A stretch of DNA of 52,851 nt from Gemmatimonadota bacterium (GTDB taxonomy: Bacteria > Gemmatimonadota > Gemmatimonadetes > Longimicrobiales > Gaopeijiaceae): positions 1 to 52,851 of the forward strand of contig SKKN01000034.1 of assembly GCA_007121455.1 (NCBI GenBank). The letters are read 5' to 3'. This document shows positions 8,338 to 17,051 of this stretch, one piece after another. Position 1 is the first letter of the stretch; every line of letters begins with the position of its first letter. The translations under genes were made by a program, and so were the position numbers. The notes under the pieces were generated by a model. That model was not told the origin of the DNA and searched no databases. It worked only from the letters and a program-made list of their open reading frames with translations.

Positions 8338-8662
8338 TCCCGGACCCCGACCGCGGCTTGGTCGGAGGGGGAGTGGACCCGGCGGTCTCAAACGGTGGAT
8401 CCAACCTTCGGTGGAGACCTCCTTCCTGCGCTCGTACCGCTGCACGGACCTGTAGTCCCAGGCGAATCGCGGGAGTGCCAACGGATTCCGCGCCCACGCC
8501 GAGGTGATGTGAACCTAGACCGCCCCGGATTCCCTCACACGGGTGTACCGGGTCTGCGAGGACGAAGGGGCACACCGACGATCGCCATGGAGGCCCACTC
8601 CACCGGGATGGAGTCCCCCTTCGGGATCCGTTCAAAAGAACGGCGTTGTCTGCACCGGATCC

Positions 8663-8713
8663 CGCTCTACCTGCTCTTCGCCGCGCCTTGTCGCTCGCAG
8701 AGCAGGTAGAGCG
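8663..8713. repeat. 15-bp perfect inverted repeat
   Basis: Left arm 8663-8677 (CGCTCTACCTGCTCT) and right arm 8699-8713 are exact reverse complements, separated by 21 bases. There is no T-run, so it is not an obvious terminator. It lies in the 406-base gap between the ModA-like gene and the lipoprotein start at 8744. It could be a hairpin in the lipoprotein leader, a dyad operator or the trace of a mobile element. Confidence 0.6.
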
Positions 8714-8743
8714 TCGGGGTCGTGGTAAGGACGAAAAGAGTGG

Positions 8744-9445
8744 ATGACGCGCGTCAATTTTCGACTTGGAGCCCTTGCACTCCTCCTCTCCTTCAGCCTC
8801 ATGGCGTGTGGGGATCATGGCCCCACGCAGTCCGGTGACGCACTGTCCGAAGCGGACGCGGAGCCCATGATGGGGGCACTCACCCTCGCCGGAGGGATGG
8901 GATTCGTCCGGATGGAGTTCTCGGCCGATGACGTCTCGGTGATGAAGAAGACTCCCCCACGAGGCGAACCGGCTCTGCCCCCAAGTGGTCATCTCTCCCG
9001 AGATGGCAACGGATCCGCACCCCAGCAGTCGGAGGTGTCGTTGATCGGGATCGGACGCCCCCCCCTCTGCTTCCCCCTCCCGGACCGTCGCTCACGGGCG
9101 AGTCGCAGTTCCTCGACGACGGCTTCGTCCCTTCGGCCTCAAGTGCTGAAGAGAGAGCCTCCGTCGCTTCAGAGGAAGGGGCCTGGCCCAATGCCCACGC
9201 CGCGTGCGAGCCACTTCGGTTCGGAGTCAGCGAGGGCCAGACGAAGGACCGGAACCGCCGCCTCCGACCCCCCAGTTGCCGAGCCCAACACAGCCGTTCC
9301 GGGCAAATCCCGCCCTCCCCGCCCGGCGGATGGCCGAGCCGCGGGAGAACGACTCCCAGGCCTTTTCGTCCAGTGCTATGCGAAGGAGATCGGTGAGGGG
9401 CGGGCTGTCGATGCCAGGGTGGTGCGAGGCCCGCGTTTCAGCTGA
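8744..9445 (+). pseudogene. Lipoprotein gene, N-terminal part only
   Basis: The first 60 or so codons look real: a signal peptide with lipobox (LGALALLLSFSLMACGD) and an acidic, low-complexity mature start. After about codon 65 the frame becomes Arg/Pro/Ser-rich, and from about 9040 it reads antisense through the queG remnant B, so the 3' half cannot be original. I interpret it as a lipoprotein gene truncated at the junction with the duplicated queG segment. A short product may still be made, since the start region is intact. Confidence 0.5.
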
Positions 9446-9475
9446 GGCGCTTTCACCTGTCCGTGTTGTCATGCC
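9040..9475 (-). pseudogene. Remnant of the queG 3' part (copy B), frameshifted
   Basis: On the minus strand positions 9470-9280 read HHPGIDSPPLTDLLRIAL, SRGSAIRRAGRAGFARN and a GNWG motif, matching the C-terminal HEAT-like domain of queG. After a frame change 9200-9130 reads AWALGQAPSSEATEALSSAL, and a further shift restores AVVEELRLARERR. At least two frameshifts and the lack of everything upstream show that it is a dead fragment. It is closer in wording to copy A (1-440) than to the intact gene, for example SPPLTDLLR in both against GPSLVELLR in the intact one. Confidence 0.75.
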
Positions 9476-9591
9476 GCCACCGCCATCACGATCCAGCCGC
9501 ATGCTCGGCGACCGACGAACCGTGCCGGTTGTCCCTCCCCACAACCGGGGGTAACGTTCGAAGTACCGGAGCGACATGTGGCGTGGTAGGA

Positions 9592-11004
9592 TCACTCCCC
9601 CGCCGCGAGGACCAGTTCCTTTCGGACCCATGCGTGCTCCTCTGTCGAGGCGAAAGCGGACAGTTGGAAGCGTGCCTCATCGGTCGCGGCTCGCCCCAGC
9701 GCCCACGCCGCGTGCCCCCGCACCAGGGGCTCCGGGTCGGAGAGGGCCTCGACGAGCACCTCCACGGGCTCGGCTGGCGGCTCCGGTTCCCCCGCCAGCC
9801 AGTTGCCCATGGCCACGCACACGTTCCGGGCGAAGCCAGCCCGACCCGCCCTCCGAATCGCTGAGCCGCGCGAGAACGCCTCCCACCCTGCTTCCGAGAG
9901 CGCCATGCGGAGGAGCTCGACCAGCGACGGCCCGTCCGTGCCGGGGTGGGGATCCCTGCGGCCGTCGGACATGCGCCCGCCCTCTCGCACCCGCTCGTTG
10001 TGACGAGACGTTTCCGCTGAAGCGCCTCCCTTCGCCAAGGCGCCCCCCGTCCCGACGCTTTCCGAACCCGGTCCCGCAGGACCGCTCGCCTCGGAACCGC
10101 TCTCTTCGGGACCTCTCCCACCGGCCCCCGCCGGACCGGCTGCCTCCACCCCCACCGGTCTCTCCCCCGGCCCCCGCGCCGCGTACCCCGGCTCCGCCGC
10201 CTCCTCGGCGAACCTCACGTTGAACGGACACACCTCCTGGCAGATGTCGCACCCGTAGACCCGGTTCCCCATGAGCGGCCGGAGCTCGCGCGGGATGGGG
10301 CCCCGGTTCTCGATCGTCAGGTAGGAGATGCAGCGGCGCGCTTCCATGACCGGGGCGCCGTCCTCGTCCCGGCCCAGTAGCGCTCCGGTGGGGCAGGCGT
10401 CGAGGCACCGCCGACAGGTCCCACACCGATCCTCCTCGAAGGGGGCATCCGGGGTGAGTGGCAGATCGAGGAGGAGGACGGCCAGGAAGAAGTACGAGCC
10501 TCGGCGAGGATGGATGAGCATGGTGTTCTTGCCGAACCACCCGATTCCGGCCCGGGCCGCGAGCTCCCGCTCCAGGATCGGGCCGGTGTCGACGTAGGCG
10601 CGCGCATCCACGGACCGCCCCGTCTCCTCCTCCAGCCACCGGTGGAGCTGCCGCAGCTTCCGCTTGACCACCCGGTGGTAGTCGCGACCCCGGGCGTAGC
10701 GCGCCACGACACCGAGAGAGGGGTCCTCCGGGACACCTTCGGGATCGACCTGATGGTACTCGTGACCCACGACCAGGACGGAGCGGACACTCTCGAGGGT
10801 GAGGGAGAGGTCCTCCCGGCGGGAGACGGCGCTGTCGTCGGCGAGGTATCCCATCGCCCCGTGTCTACCCTCGGCGAGCCAGGCCCGGTAGAAGCCGCCG
10901 TGCTCCGAGGCGTCGGGGCACGCGACGCCCGCGACTTCGAACCCGATCGATCGGGCTCGATCCTTCAGGCGCGCGGAGAGGGTGTGGGGATCGACTGGTT
11001 CCAT
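9592..11004 (-). CDS. queG: Epoxyqueuosine reductase QueG
   Basis: Cobalamin-dependent Fe-S enzyme that reduces epoxyqueuosine to queuosine in tRNA, the last step of Q synthesis. The 470-residue protein has the N-terminal catalytic domain with VDTGPILERELAARAGIGWF, two 4Fe-4S clusters (CGTCRRCLDACPTGAL and YGCDICQEVCPFN) and a C-terminal HEAT-like module (GHAAWALGR). Family members have about 380 residues; the excess is a Gly/Pro/Ser/Glu-rich linker of roughly 70 residues between the second cluster and the HEAT module. The ATG at 11004 was chosen since upstream frame sequence is antisense to nothing known and Arg-rich; an ATG at 11043 is possible. queE lies 5 kb away. Confidence 0.92.
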   Translation of the reverse strand: MEPVDPHTLSARLKDRARSIGFEVAGVACPDASEHGGFYRAWLAEGRHGAMGYLADDSAVSRREDLSLTLESVRSVLVVGHEYHQVDPEGVPEDPSLGVVARYARGRDYHRVVKRKLRQLHRWLEEETGRSVDARAYVDTGPILERELAARAGIGWFGKNTMLIHPRRGSYFFLAVLLLDLPLTPDAPFEEDRCGTCRRCLDACPTGALLGRDEDGAPVMEARRCISYLTIENRGPIPRELRPLMGNRVYGCDICQEVCPFNVRFAEEAAEPGYAARGPGERPVGVEAAGPAGAGGRGPEESGSEASGPAGPGSESVGTGGALAKGGASAETSRHNERVREGGRMSDGRRDPHPGTDGPSLVELLRMALSEAGWEAFSRGSAIRRAGRAGFARNVCVAMGNWLAGEPEPPAEPVEVLVEALSDPEPLVRGHAAWALGRAATDEARFQLSAFASTEEHAWVRKELVLAAGE

Positions 11005-11168
11005 CGGGGGACGGGTCCGTGATGAGGGGCGTCCGTTCCGCATCGTGGTGACGGACCGCCGGGAGGACGGCGGGGCGGCCACCTGCACCGCACCGGGTTC
11101 CGGACGGTACAACCCCGGCCGGGGGACATGGGTGCCGTGTCGCAGCCGCGAGCCGGGTTCGCGGAGGG

Positions 11169-11948
11169 TCAGAGCAGGTACTGCCGCACTACCATGATGC
11201 ACCCCATCGCCAGACCCATCGTGACGACGACCCAGCGCAGGGTTTCCGGCTGCAGCTTCTGGACGAGGTATCCCGCGCCCCATCCCCCGATGGTCGACCC
11301 CACGAGCAGGACGATCGCGGCCCCCCAGATGATGCGTCCCTGAGCGATGAAGATCACGACGGCGACACCTTTGACGGCAACGGCCAGCATGTTCTTGAAC
11401 CCATTCGCCTGGTGGAGGTCCGGCATCCCCAGGAGGCTGAGGACGACGAGGATCAGGATGCCGATCCCGGCGCCGAAATACCCCCCGTAGAAGGAAGTGA
11501 GGAGCATCAGCCCGATCGCCACCACAGTCCCGTTTCCGGCCCCGATTCGGATGTGACGGCGGAGCACGGGGTCGGAAGCGACGAGGATCGCCGCGCCGAT
11601 CACGAGGAGGGGGGCGATCGAGGTGAACCACTCGGGAGGAAGGGCGAGCAGGAGCCAGGCCCCCAGCGTTCCACCCACCACCGCGGGCACGACGAGCCAC
11701 CACCACCGGGGATCCGTCTCCCGGATCCGCTTCCGGTAGCTCCATGCGGCGGCCACGGATCCCGAAGAGAGGCCCAGCGCGTTCGTCGCATTCGCTTCCA
11801 CGGCCGGGAGCCCTGCCCAAACCAGGATGGGAAAGGAGAGGTTCGTGCCGCCTCCGGCCACGGCGTTGCCCGCCCCTGCAAGAACGGCGGCGATGAAGAC
11901 GATCAGCACCTGTGACGGGTCGGCGAGTCCGAAGAGCATGGCAGCCAC
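11169..11948 (-). CDS. TauE/SafE family (UPF0721) membrane exporter
   Basis: 259-residue inner-membrane protein with seven to eight hydrophobic segments and the family's paired glycine-rich motifs, first near GAGNAVAGGGTNLSFPILV and again at SFYGGYFGAGIGILIL. Members export sulfite, sulfoacetate or other organosulfonates, but many are uncharacterised, so the substrate is open. The GTG at 11948 has GGAGGG 7 bases upstream, better than the ATG three codons later. It is followed by queG after 164 bases on the same strand; a functional link is not evident. Confidence 0.85.
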   Translation of the reverse strand: MAAMLFGLADPSQVLIVFIAAVLAGAGNAVAGGGTNLSFPILVWAGLPAVEANATNALGLSSGSVAAAWSYRKRIRETDPRWWWLVVPAVVGGTLGAWLLLALPPEWFTSIAPLLVIGAAILVASDPVLRRHIRIGAGNGTVVAIGLMLLTSFYGGYFGAGIGILILVVLSLLGMPDLHQANGFKNMLAVAVKGVAVVIFIAQGRIIWGAAIVLLVGSTIGGWGAGYLVQKLQPETLRWVVVTMGLAMGCIMVVRQYLL

Positions 11949-12026
11949 GGGTAATCCCTCCGGGGCCGAGGCGCCAGAGGACCGCTACGACGCGCCGATT
12001 CGGATGGCTGCGTGAGGGAGGCGTTC

Positions 12027-13223
12027 CTACGCTCCGCCCTCACCCAAATCGGTGACGGAATACGCCCGCCCCTTCCACTCGACACGCCTACCCCCGCGGA
12101 TCCAGCTCCGCGCGACGATCCAGGCCGCGACCAGGGCACCCAACGGGTAGCCTGCCCCGTAGACGGCGGGGATGGAGAGCCTGGTGGCGGCGCCCATCCA
12201 AAGGGCGAGGCCGATCGCCGTGGTGCTTCCGCTCCAGAGAAGAAGTGGAGCCCCCCCAGCGCCGGTCACGGATGCGACGAGGAGGGTGGTCGGCGGGAGC
12301 ACGCACAAGATCAGGAGGTGGAGCAGCATCGCAGGAAGCGCGAAGGGGCGAAGCGCCGGGCCGACGGTGTGCCGCACCCCGATCGCCACATTCTTCGTCC
12401 ACCCTTCGAGAATCTCCGGAAGGGAGCGATACATTCGGGTCGCGAGCTCGTCCACTGCCGAGCGTACGACGGGCGGAAGCCCCGCACGAGTCAGCTCCTG
12501 CGCCAGGCGGACATCCTCCACGACCTCGCCCCGCACGCTGTCGTGGCCCCCGATCGTCTCGTAGGCGACACGGCTCACGAGGATGTACTGACCGGCGGCC
12601 AGGGCGTCCCGCCACCGCTCGGGCGGCAGGGTCCGATGCCCCGCCCTCGGGAAGCGGAAGGAGAGGAGCACGAACATCTGGGGCTGGACCACCCGCTCCC
12701 AGAAGCTCTCGAGCCTCTGCCTCCCCACCACGGAGACCGCTTCGACCCCGGCCTTGAACGCACCTCGAACGGCTCGGTCGAGGAGGCCGGTACCGTGATG
12801 CGTATCCGCATCCGTGAAGAGGAGCCAGTCGCCGCTCGCCTCCTGCGCACCCTGGTGGCACGCCCACGGCTTCCCGAGCCAACCGGCGGGGAGCTCCGCC
12901 CCCTCCAGCACCAGGAGCCGGCGGGCGCTGCCGGCCCCGACCGCTCGCGCCAGGTCACCTGTTCCGTCCTCGCTGCGGTCGTCCACCACGATGATCTCGA
13001 AGTCCGGATAGTCGAGCGCTGCGATGGAGCGTACGCAGTTCTCGATGCTCACGGCTTCGTTCCGGGCGGGGATCACGACGGAGACGCTCGGGTGAGGCCG
13101 CTCGTTTCCCGACGGCGCCGTGAGACCTTCCCTCCCGGCCGGAGGAAGCGCAGGGGGGAGGCGGACGGCCACGACCAGGTAGACCGCCAGGACCAGCCAC
13201 GGGAGGGCGAGCGTGAGCGCCAT
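12027..13223 (-). CDS. Membrane-anchored family 2 glycosyltransferase
   Basis: 398-residue enzyme with an N-terminal membrane segment (LTLALPWLVLAVYLVVAV), a GT-A domain starting SVVIPARNEA, with IIVVDDRSEDGT, the metal-binding FTDADTHH and a C-terminal acceptor-site EVVEDVRLAQ, then three to four membrane helices. This layout is that of processive-type GT2 proteins such as carotenoid or lipid glucosyltransferases (CrtQ/CruC type); the acceptor is not determinable here. The ATG at 13223 lies 2 bases after the stop of the MazG-like gene, so the two are co-transcribed. Confidence 0.8.
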   Translation of the reverse strand: MALTLALPWLVLAVYLVVAVRLPPALPPAGREGLTAPSGNERPHPSVSVVIPARNEAVSIENCVRSIAALDYPDFEIIVVDDRSEDGTGDLARAVGAGSARRLLVLEGAELPAGWLGKPWACHQGAQEASGDWLLFTDADTHHGTGLLDRAVRGAFKAGVEAVSVVGRQRLESFWERVVQPQMFVLLSFRFPRAGHRTLPPERWRDALAAGQYILVSRVAYETIGGHDSVRGEVVEDVRLAQELTRAGLPPVVRSAVDELATRMYRSLPEILEGWTKNVAIGVRHTVGPALRPFALPAMLLHLLILCVLPPTTLLVASVTGAGGAPLLLWSGSTTAIGLALWMGAATRLSIPAVYGAGYPLGALVAAWIVARSWIRGGRRVEWKGRAYSVTDLGEGGA

Positions 13224-13225
13224 GG

Positions 13226-13552
13226 TCACTCTTCGGGTGCCTTCCTCGTCCACCGGTCCGAGTCGCGGGCGCGGTACTTGTCGAGCACTCGCTCGAGCGC
13301 CTCGGAGAGGTCGATCCCCTGCTCGTTCGCGATTGCGATCAACACGAAGAGGACGTCCGCGAGCTCGAGCGCCAGGTCCTGATCCGGCTCGTCGTGGCGC
13401 TTCGTCTTGGACCCGTAGCGGTGGTTCAACTCACGGCCGAGCTCTCCGACTTCCTCCACGAGACGGGCCAGGTTGACCAGCGGAGGCCAGTAGCCCTCCT
13501 CGAACTGGGAGATCCAGGCGTCGACGCGGTCCTGCGCTTCCCGAAGATCCAT
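13226..13552 (-). CDS. MazG-like nucleotide pyrophosphohydrolase
   Basis: 108-residue all-alpha NTP pyrophosphatase of the single-domain MazG-like type. The metal-binding signature E-x-x-E...E-x-x-D is visible as LVEEVGELGREL and ALELADVLFVLIAIA. Such enzymes hydrolyse (d)NTPs to monophosphates and act as house-cleaning enzymes. It is the first gene of a two-gene unit with the glycosyltransferase downstream. Length is normal and no residue is missing. Confidence 0.88.
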   Translation of the reverse strand: MDLREAQDRVDAWISQFEEGYWPPLVNLARLVEEVGELGRELNHRYGSKTKRHDEPDQDLALELADVLFVLIAIANEQGIDLSEALERVLDKYRARDSDRWTRKAPEE

Positions 13553-13603
13553 GGCGGTCGTGGGGGTGGGGGGTGAGGGAGATGATGGAGCGTGAGCGGT
13601 CTG

Positions 13604-14629
13604 CTACACCCGGACCAGGAGCTTGCCGAAGACGGCCCCTTCCTCCAGGAGCTCGTGAGCCCGGCGCACACCGTCGAGATCGAAGGTCTCGGTGATGACC
13701 GGCTCCACCGCCCCTTCGAAGACGAGCTCCATGACCGCGCGAAAGTCGGCCGGACTTCCCATCGTGGTCCCGAGGATGGAGAGCTGCTTCCAGAAGACGC
13801 GGCGAAGATCCGTCGGAGCGTCATGACCCGCCGTCGCTCCATACGTGACGAGCCGCCCGCCCGGCGCGAGGCATTTGAGGAGCGGCTCCCAGACGGCCCC
13901 TCCCACGGAATCGAGAACGAGGTCGACGCCGCGACGCCCCGTCGCCTCCCGCAGGAGCTTCCCCAGGTCGCCGGCCGTACGGTCGACCACGATGTCCGCG
14001 CCGAGGGCCCGGACCCGCTCGACGTTCTGGGATCCCGACGTGACCGCGAACACCATGGCACCGGCCCGCCGGGCGATCTGGACGGCCATCGTGGAGACCC
14101 CTCCGGAAGCGCCGGTCACGAGCACCCGGTCTCCGGGCCGGAGGCCTCCCCGCGTGACGAGTCCACGCCACGCCGTCACCGAGACGAGCCCCGCCGCGGC
14201 CGCGACGTCGAACGAGACTCCTTCCGGAACCTGCAGGAGGTTCTCGGCAGGAACGACGGCCTGCTCGGCGAAGCCGCCCTGCGTGTGCTCCCCGATCACA
14301 CGAAACTCCGGGTTCCGGAGCGACTCGCCGCGACGCACCCCTTCGTACCACTCCCAGTCCAGCGAGGGATCGACCACGACGCGCGTCCCCTCCTCGACCC
14401 CCTCCACCCCCGGCCCCGCCTTCTCCACCTCTCCGGCGATGTCGGAGCCTCCGATGTGCGGCATCGGGGTTCGGATCGGGAGCCCGCGCCGGACCCAGAG
14501 GTCCAGATGATTCACCGAGCTCGCCCGCACGCGGATCCGCACCTCGCCGGGCCCCGGCTCCGGGGTCTCCACTTCACCGACCCGAACGACGTCCGGCCCA
14601 CCGTGCTCCGAAAAGATTGCAGCTTTCAC
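13604..14629 (-). CDS. Zinc-type alcohol dehydrogenase / quinone oxidoreductase family
   Basis: 341-residue medium-chain dehydrogenase/reductase. Visible: GroES-like N-domain with GSDIAGEVEKAGPGV, then a Rossmann domain with VLVTGASGGVSTMAVQIARR binding NAD(P)H. The usual catalytic Cys of zinc enzymes is absent (RASSVNHLDLWVRRG), so it belongs with zinc-independent quinone oxidoreductase-like members despite common annotation as a zinc-binding dehydrogenase. The GTG at 14629 has GGGAGG 5 bases upstream, and the product then begins at the conserved KAAIF strand. It lies 51 bases upstream of the MazG-like gene. Substrate unknown. Confidence 0.82.
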   Translation of the reverse strand: MKAAIFSEHGGPDVVRVGEVETPEPGPGEVRIRVRASSVNHLDLWVRRGLPIRTPMPHIGGSDIAGEVEKAGPGVEGVEEGTRVVVDPSLDWEWYEGVRRGESLRNPEFRVIGEHTQGGFAEQAVVPAENLLQVPEGVSFDVAAAAGLVSVTAWRGLVTRGGLRPGDRVLVTGASGGVSTMAVQIARRAGAMVFAVTSGSQNVERVRALGADIVVDRTAGDLGKLLREATGRRGVDLVLDSVGGAVWEPLLKCLAPGGRLVTYGATAGHDAPTDLRRVFWKQLSILGTTMGSPADFRAVMELVFEGAVEPVITETFDLDGVRRAHELLEEGAVFGKLLVRV

Positions 14630-14881
14630 ACGATCCTCCCTGGGCTCTTGATGGCGCCCGCCCAACCACTCGCCCGGCAGGCTGCTCGGGCCGAGAGTGT
14701 AGACAGGACGAGAGGTGGGGGCAACGCGACCGCGCCGGCCCTCCAGGCTGCGCCCCGCGGTCCCCTACGGTACCCGGTCCTTCCTACCTTTCTCGTACCA
14801 CCCTTTCTACCTTTCGGATCGGATCGTGGGGCTCATCCGCAGGCTGGCGCCTCCCCCTCGAACCATCTCACGGAGTCACGC

Positions 14882-15301
14882 ATGAGCGACGGGACCGACG
14901 CCGACGAGCCGGACGCGCCCGATGTGGGGTCCGAACCGGGAAGGGGTGACGACCTGGAGGACGCGGATATTCACGGCACGGCCGACGCGACGCTCGCGGG
15001 CTACATCCGGGAGCACGACCGTCCCCCTGCGTTCGAGGGATCGGACGGGCAGCCGTACACCGTGTCGATCGAGGTCGAGAAGGTCGGGGACCTGAACGCC
15101 CCGTATGTGGGGTATCTCGTCTTTCCCCGGTGGGCCGAAACGGGCCTGGGGGTGATCGGGCACGTCGAGACCCCGCTGCTCCTCCGGGGACGGGATTCGG
15201 AAGAGATCGGGAAGCAGCTTGGGGACCTCTCGCTCCACCGCATCAAGCACCTCCTGGACGAAGCGATCGAGCGGCGCGAGGAGGAGGAACGTGCTCCGTA
15301 G
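14882..15301 (+). CDS. Conserved hypothetical protein, acidic
   Basis: 139-residue soluble protein. The first 35 residues are Asp/Glu-rich and likely disordered; the remainder (from TLAGYIREHDRPPAF) looks like a small alpha/beta domain ending in a charged helix (IKHLLDEAIERREEEE). No family is recognised. Its last 11 bases overlap the GTG start of the proline dehydrogenase gene, so it is the first gene of a coupled set with proline dehydrogenase and queE. The start is supported by length only. Confidence 0.65.
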   Translation: MSDGTDADEPDAPDVGSEPGRGDDLEDADIHGTADATLAGYIREHDRPPAFEGSDGQPYTVSIEVEKVGDLNAPYVGYLVFPRWAETGLGVIGHVETPLLLRGRDSEEIGKQLGDLSLHRIKHLLDEAIERREEEERAP

Positions 15302-16271
15302 GGGACTGCACCTCCTCGGAGGCTCGGAACGGGCGAAGCGTCTCGCCACCGGCACCTCGGTCACACGAGCGGTGAGCCGGAGGTTCGTACCGGGGGAGCG
15401 CATCGACTCCGTGGTGGCAGCGGCGGAAGCGGTGAATCAGCAGGGCCTCACGGCGACGATGAACTATCTGGGTGAAGCGGTCCGGACCGGTGCTTTGGCC
15501 CGAGCTGCCGCAGGCACCTATCTCGAGCTCCTCGACCGCATCCGGACCGACGGCCTCGACGCGAACATCTCGGTGAAGCCCACACAGCTCGGTCAGGAGA
15601 TCGACGAGCAGCTTCTCCTCGAGAACCTGGAAACGATCCTCGAACGGAGCCGTCCGGGCTCCATCTTCGTCCGTATCGACATGGAATCGTCACGCTATAC
15701 AAAGGGAACGCTCGCCGCCTTCGAGACGCTCTGGAGCCGGGGCCACCGGAATGTGGGAGTGGTCCTCCAGTCGGCGCTCCGCCGCACCGAAGGCGATGTC
15801 GGACGGATGATCGAGCTCGGGGCCCGCGTGCGCCTGTGTAAAGGTGCCTACGCCGAGCCCACCTCGGTCGCCTTCGACTCCACCCGGGAGATCCGCCGAA
15901 GCTTCTTCCGGTCGATGAAACGGCTTCTTCGAGAAGGGAGCTACCCCGCGATCGCCACGCACGACGAGGGGCTCATCCAGAGCGCGCGGAAGCTCGTTCA
16001 GCGCGAGGGAATACGACGCGACGCATTTGAGTTTCAGCTCCTCTACGGCGTTCGGCGGGACCTTCAGGAGGCGCTCGTCGCGGATGGTTATCGGGTCCGC
16101 GTGTACATCCCATTCGGAGAGATGTGGTACCCGTATCTCATGCGTCGCCTCGCGGAGCGGCCGGAGAACTTCTTCTTCCTGGTAGGAAATGTGCTCCGCG
16201 AGTCCCCACTCGGCGTGCTCTGGCCAGGTGGCAACTCTTCTCCACCTTCAAATCATGGAGGAAGGGGATGA
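15291..16271 (+). CDS. Proline dehydrogenase
   Basis: FAD enzyme oxidising L-proline to pyrroline-5-carboxylate, feeding electrons to quinone at the membrane. The 326-residue protein is the single-domain type (about 300 residues), not the bifunctional PutA. Family features are NISVKPTQLG, VRIDMESSRYT, VVLQSALRRTEGD, RLCKGAYAEP with the substrate-site Lys/Tyr region, and the C-terminal IPFGEMWYPYLMRRLAERP. The GTG at 15291 follows GAGGAGG by 4 bases and overlaps the preceding gene by 11. No P5C dehydrogenase is in the window. The stop overlaps the queE start (ATGA). Confidence 0.9.
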   Translation: MLRRGLHLLGGSERAKRLATGTSVTRAVSRRFVPGERIDSVVAAAEAVNQQGLTATMNYLGEAVRTGALARAAAGTYLELLDRIRTDGLDANISVKPTQLGQEIDEQLLLENLETILERSRPGSIFVRIDMESSRYTKGTLAAFETLWSRGHRNVGVVLQSALRRTEGDVGRMIELGARVRLCKGAYAEPTSVAFDSTREIRRSFFRSMKRLLREGSYPAIATHDEGLIQSARKLVQREGIRRDAFEFQLLYGVRRDLQEALVADGYRVRVYIPFGEMWYPYLMRRLAERPENFFFLVGNVLRESPLGVLWPGGNSSPPSNHGGRG

Positions 16272-17002
16272 GCCCGACCCCGCGCCCCGGAGCACCCTCG
16301 AAAGAGGGCCCGGCCCGCCCGCCGGCCCAAGACGCCCCCCCGCCCTTCCTGCGGGTGACGGAGATCTTCCATTCGATCCAGGGCGAGTCCACCTGGGCCG
16401 GAGCTCCCTGCACCTTCATCCGACTCACGGGATGCCCCTTGCGGTGCGTCTGGTGCGACACCGACTACTCCTTTCACGGCGGGACGAAGATGTCGCTGGA
16501 CGACATCATGGCACGGATTCGGGAGATCGGATGCCCGCTCGTCGAGATCACGGGTGGGGAGCCGCTCATCCACAGGAACACCTTCGTGCTGGCCGAGCGG
16601 CTGGTCGAGGAGGGGTACACGGTGCTCGTGGAGACATCCGGCTCGGAGGACATCTCTCCCCTTCCCGCCGAGGTCCACACGATTATGGACCTGAAGTGCC
16701 CGGGATCGGGGGAAGTGGCGAGGAACCGCTGGGAGAACCTGGAGCACCTGTCCGCGAGGGACGAGGTGAAGTTCGTGGTGCTGGATAGAGCGGACTACGA
16801 GTGGAGCCGGAAGGTCATCCGGGAACGGGGACTCGACCGAAGAGTGCGCGATGGGTCGCTCCGCGCCCTCCTGCTCTCGCCCGTCTGGGGCGACCTGGAG
16901 TGGAGGGAGCTCGCGGAGTGGGTGCTCGAGGACCAGCTCCCGGTCCGCTTCCAGCTCCAACTGCACAAGCTCATCTGGGGGCCTGACGAAAAGGGTGTGT
17001 AG
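16268..17002 (+). CDS. queE: 7-carboxy-7-deazaguanine synthase QueE
   Basis: Radical SAM enzyme converting 6-carboxytetrahydropterin to 7-carboxy-7-deazaguanine in queuosine precursor synthesis. The 244-residue protein has IFHSIQGES, the cluster motif CPLRCVWCD (C-x3-C-x2-C, the common radical SAM spacing), ITGGEPL, and VETSGS. A roughly 30-residue proline-rich N-terminal extension precedes the conserved core. The ATG at 16268 overlaps the proline dehydrogenase stop by 4 bases and has GGAGGAAGGGG before it. With queG, two genes of Q biosynthesis lie in the window; queC, queD, queF, tgt and queA do not. Confidence 0.92.
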   Translation: MSPTPRPGAPSKEGPARPPAQDAPPPFLRVTEIFHSIQGESTWAGAPCTFIRLTGCPLRCVWCDTDYSFHGGTKMSLDDIMARIREIGCPLVEITGGEPLIHRNTFVLAERLVEEGYTVLVETSGSEDISPLPAEVHTIMDLKCPGSGEVARNRWENLEHLSARDEVKFVVLDRADYEWSRKVIRERGLDRRVRDGSLRALLLSPVWGDLEWRELAEWVLEDQLPVRFQLQLHKLIWGPDEKGV

Positions 17003-17051
17003 AGCGGACGGCGTGCGGCACCGTCCGACGCGGACCGGGTACACCGGCACC

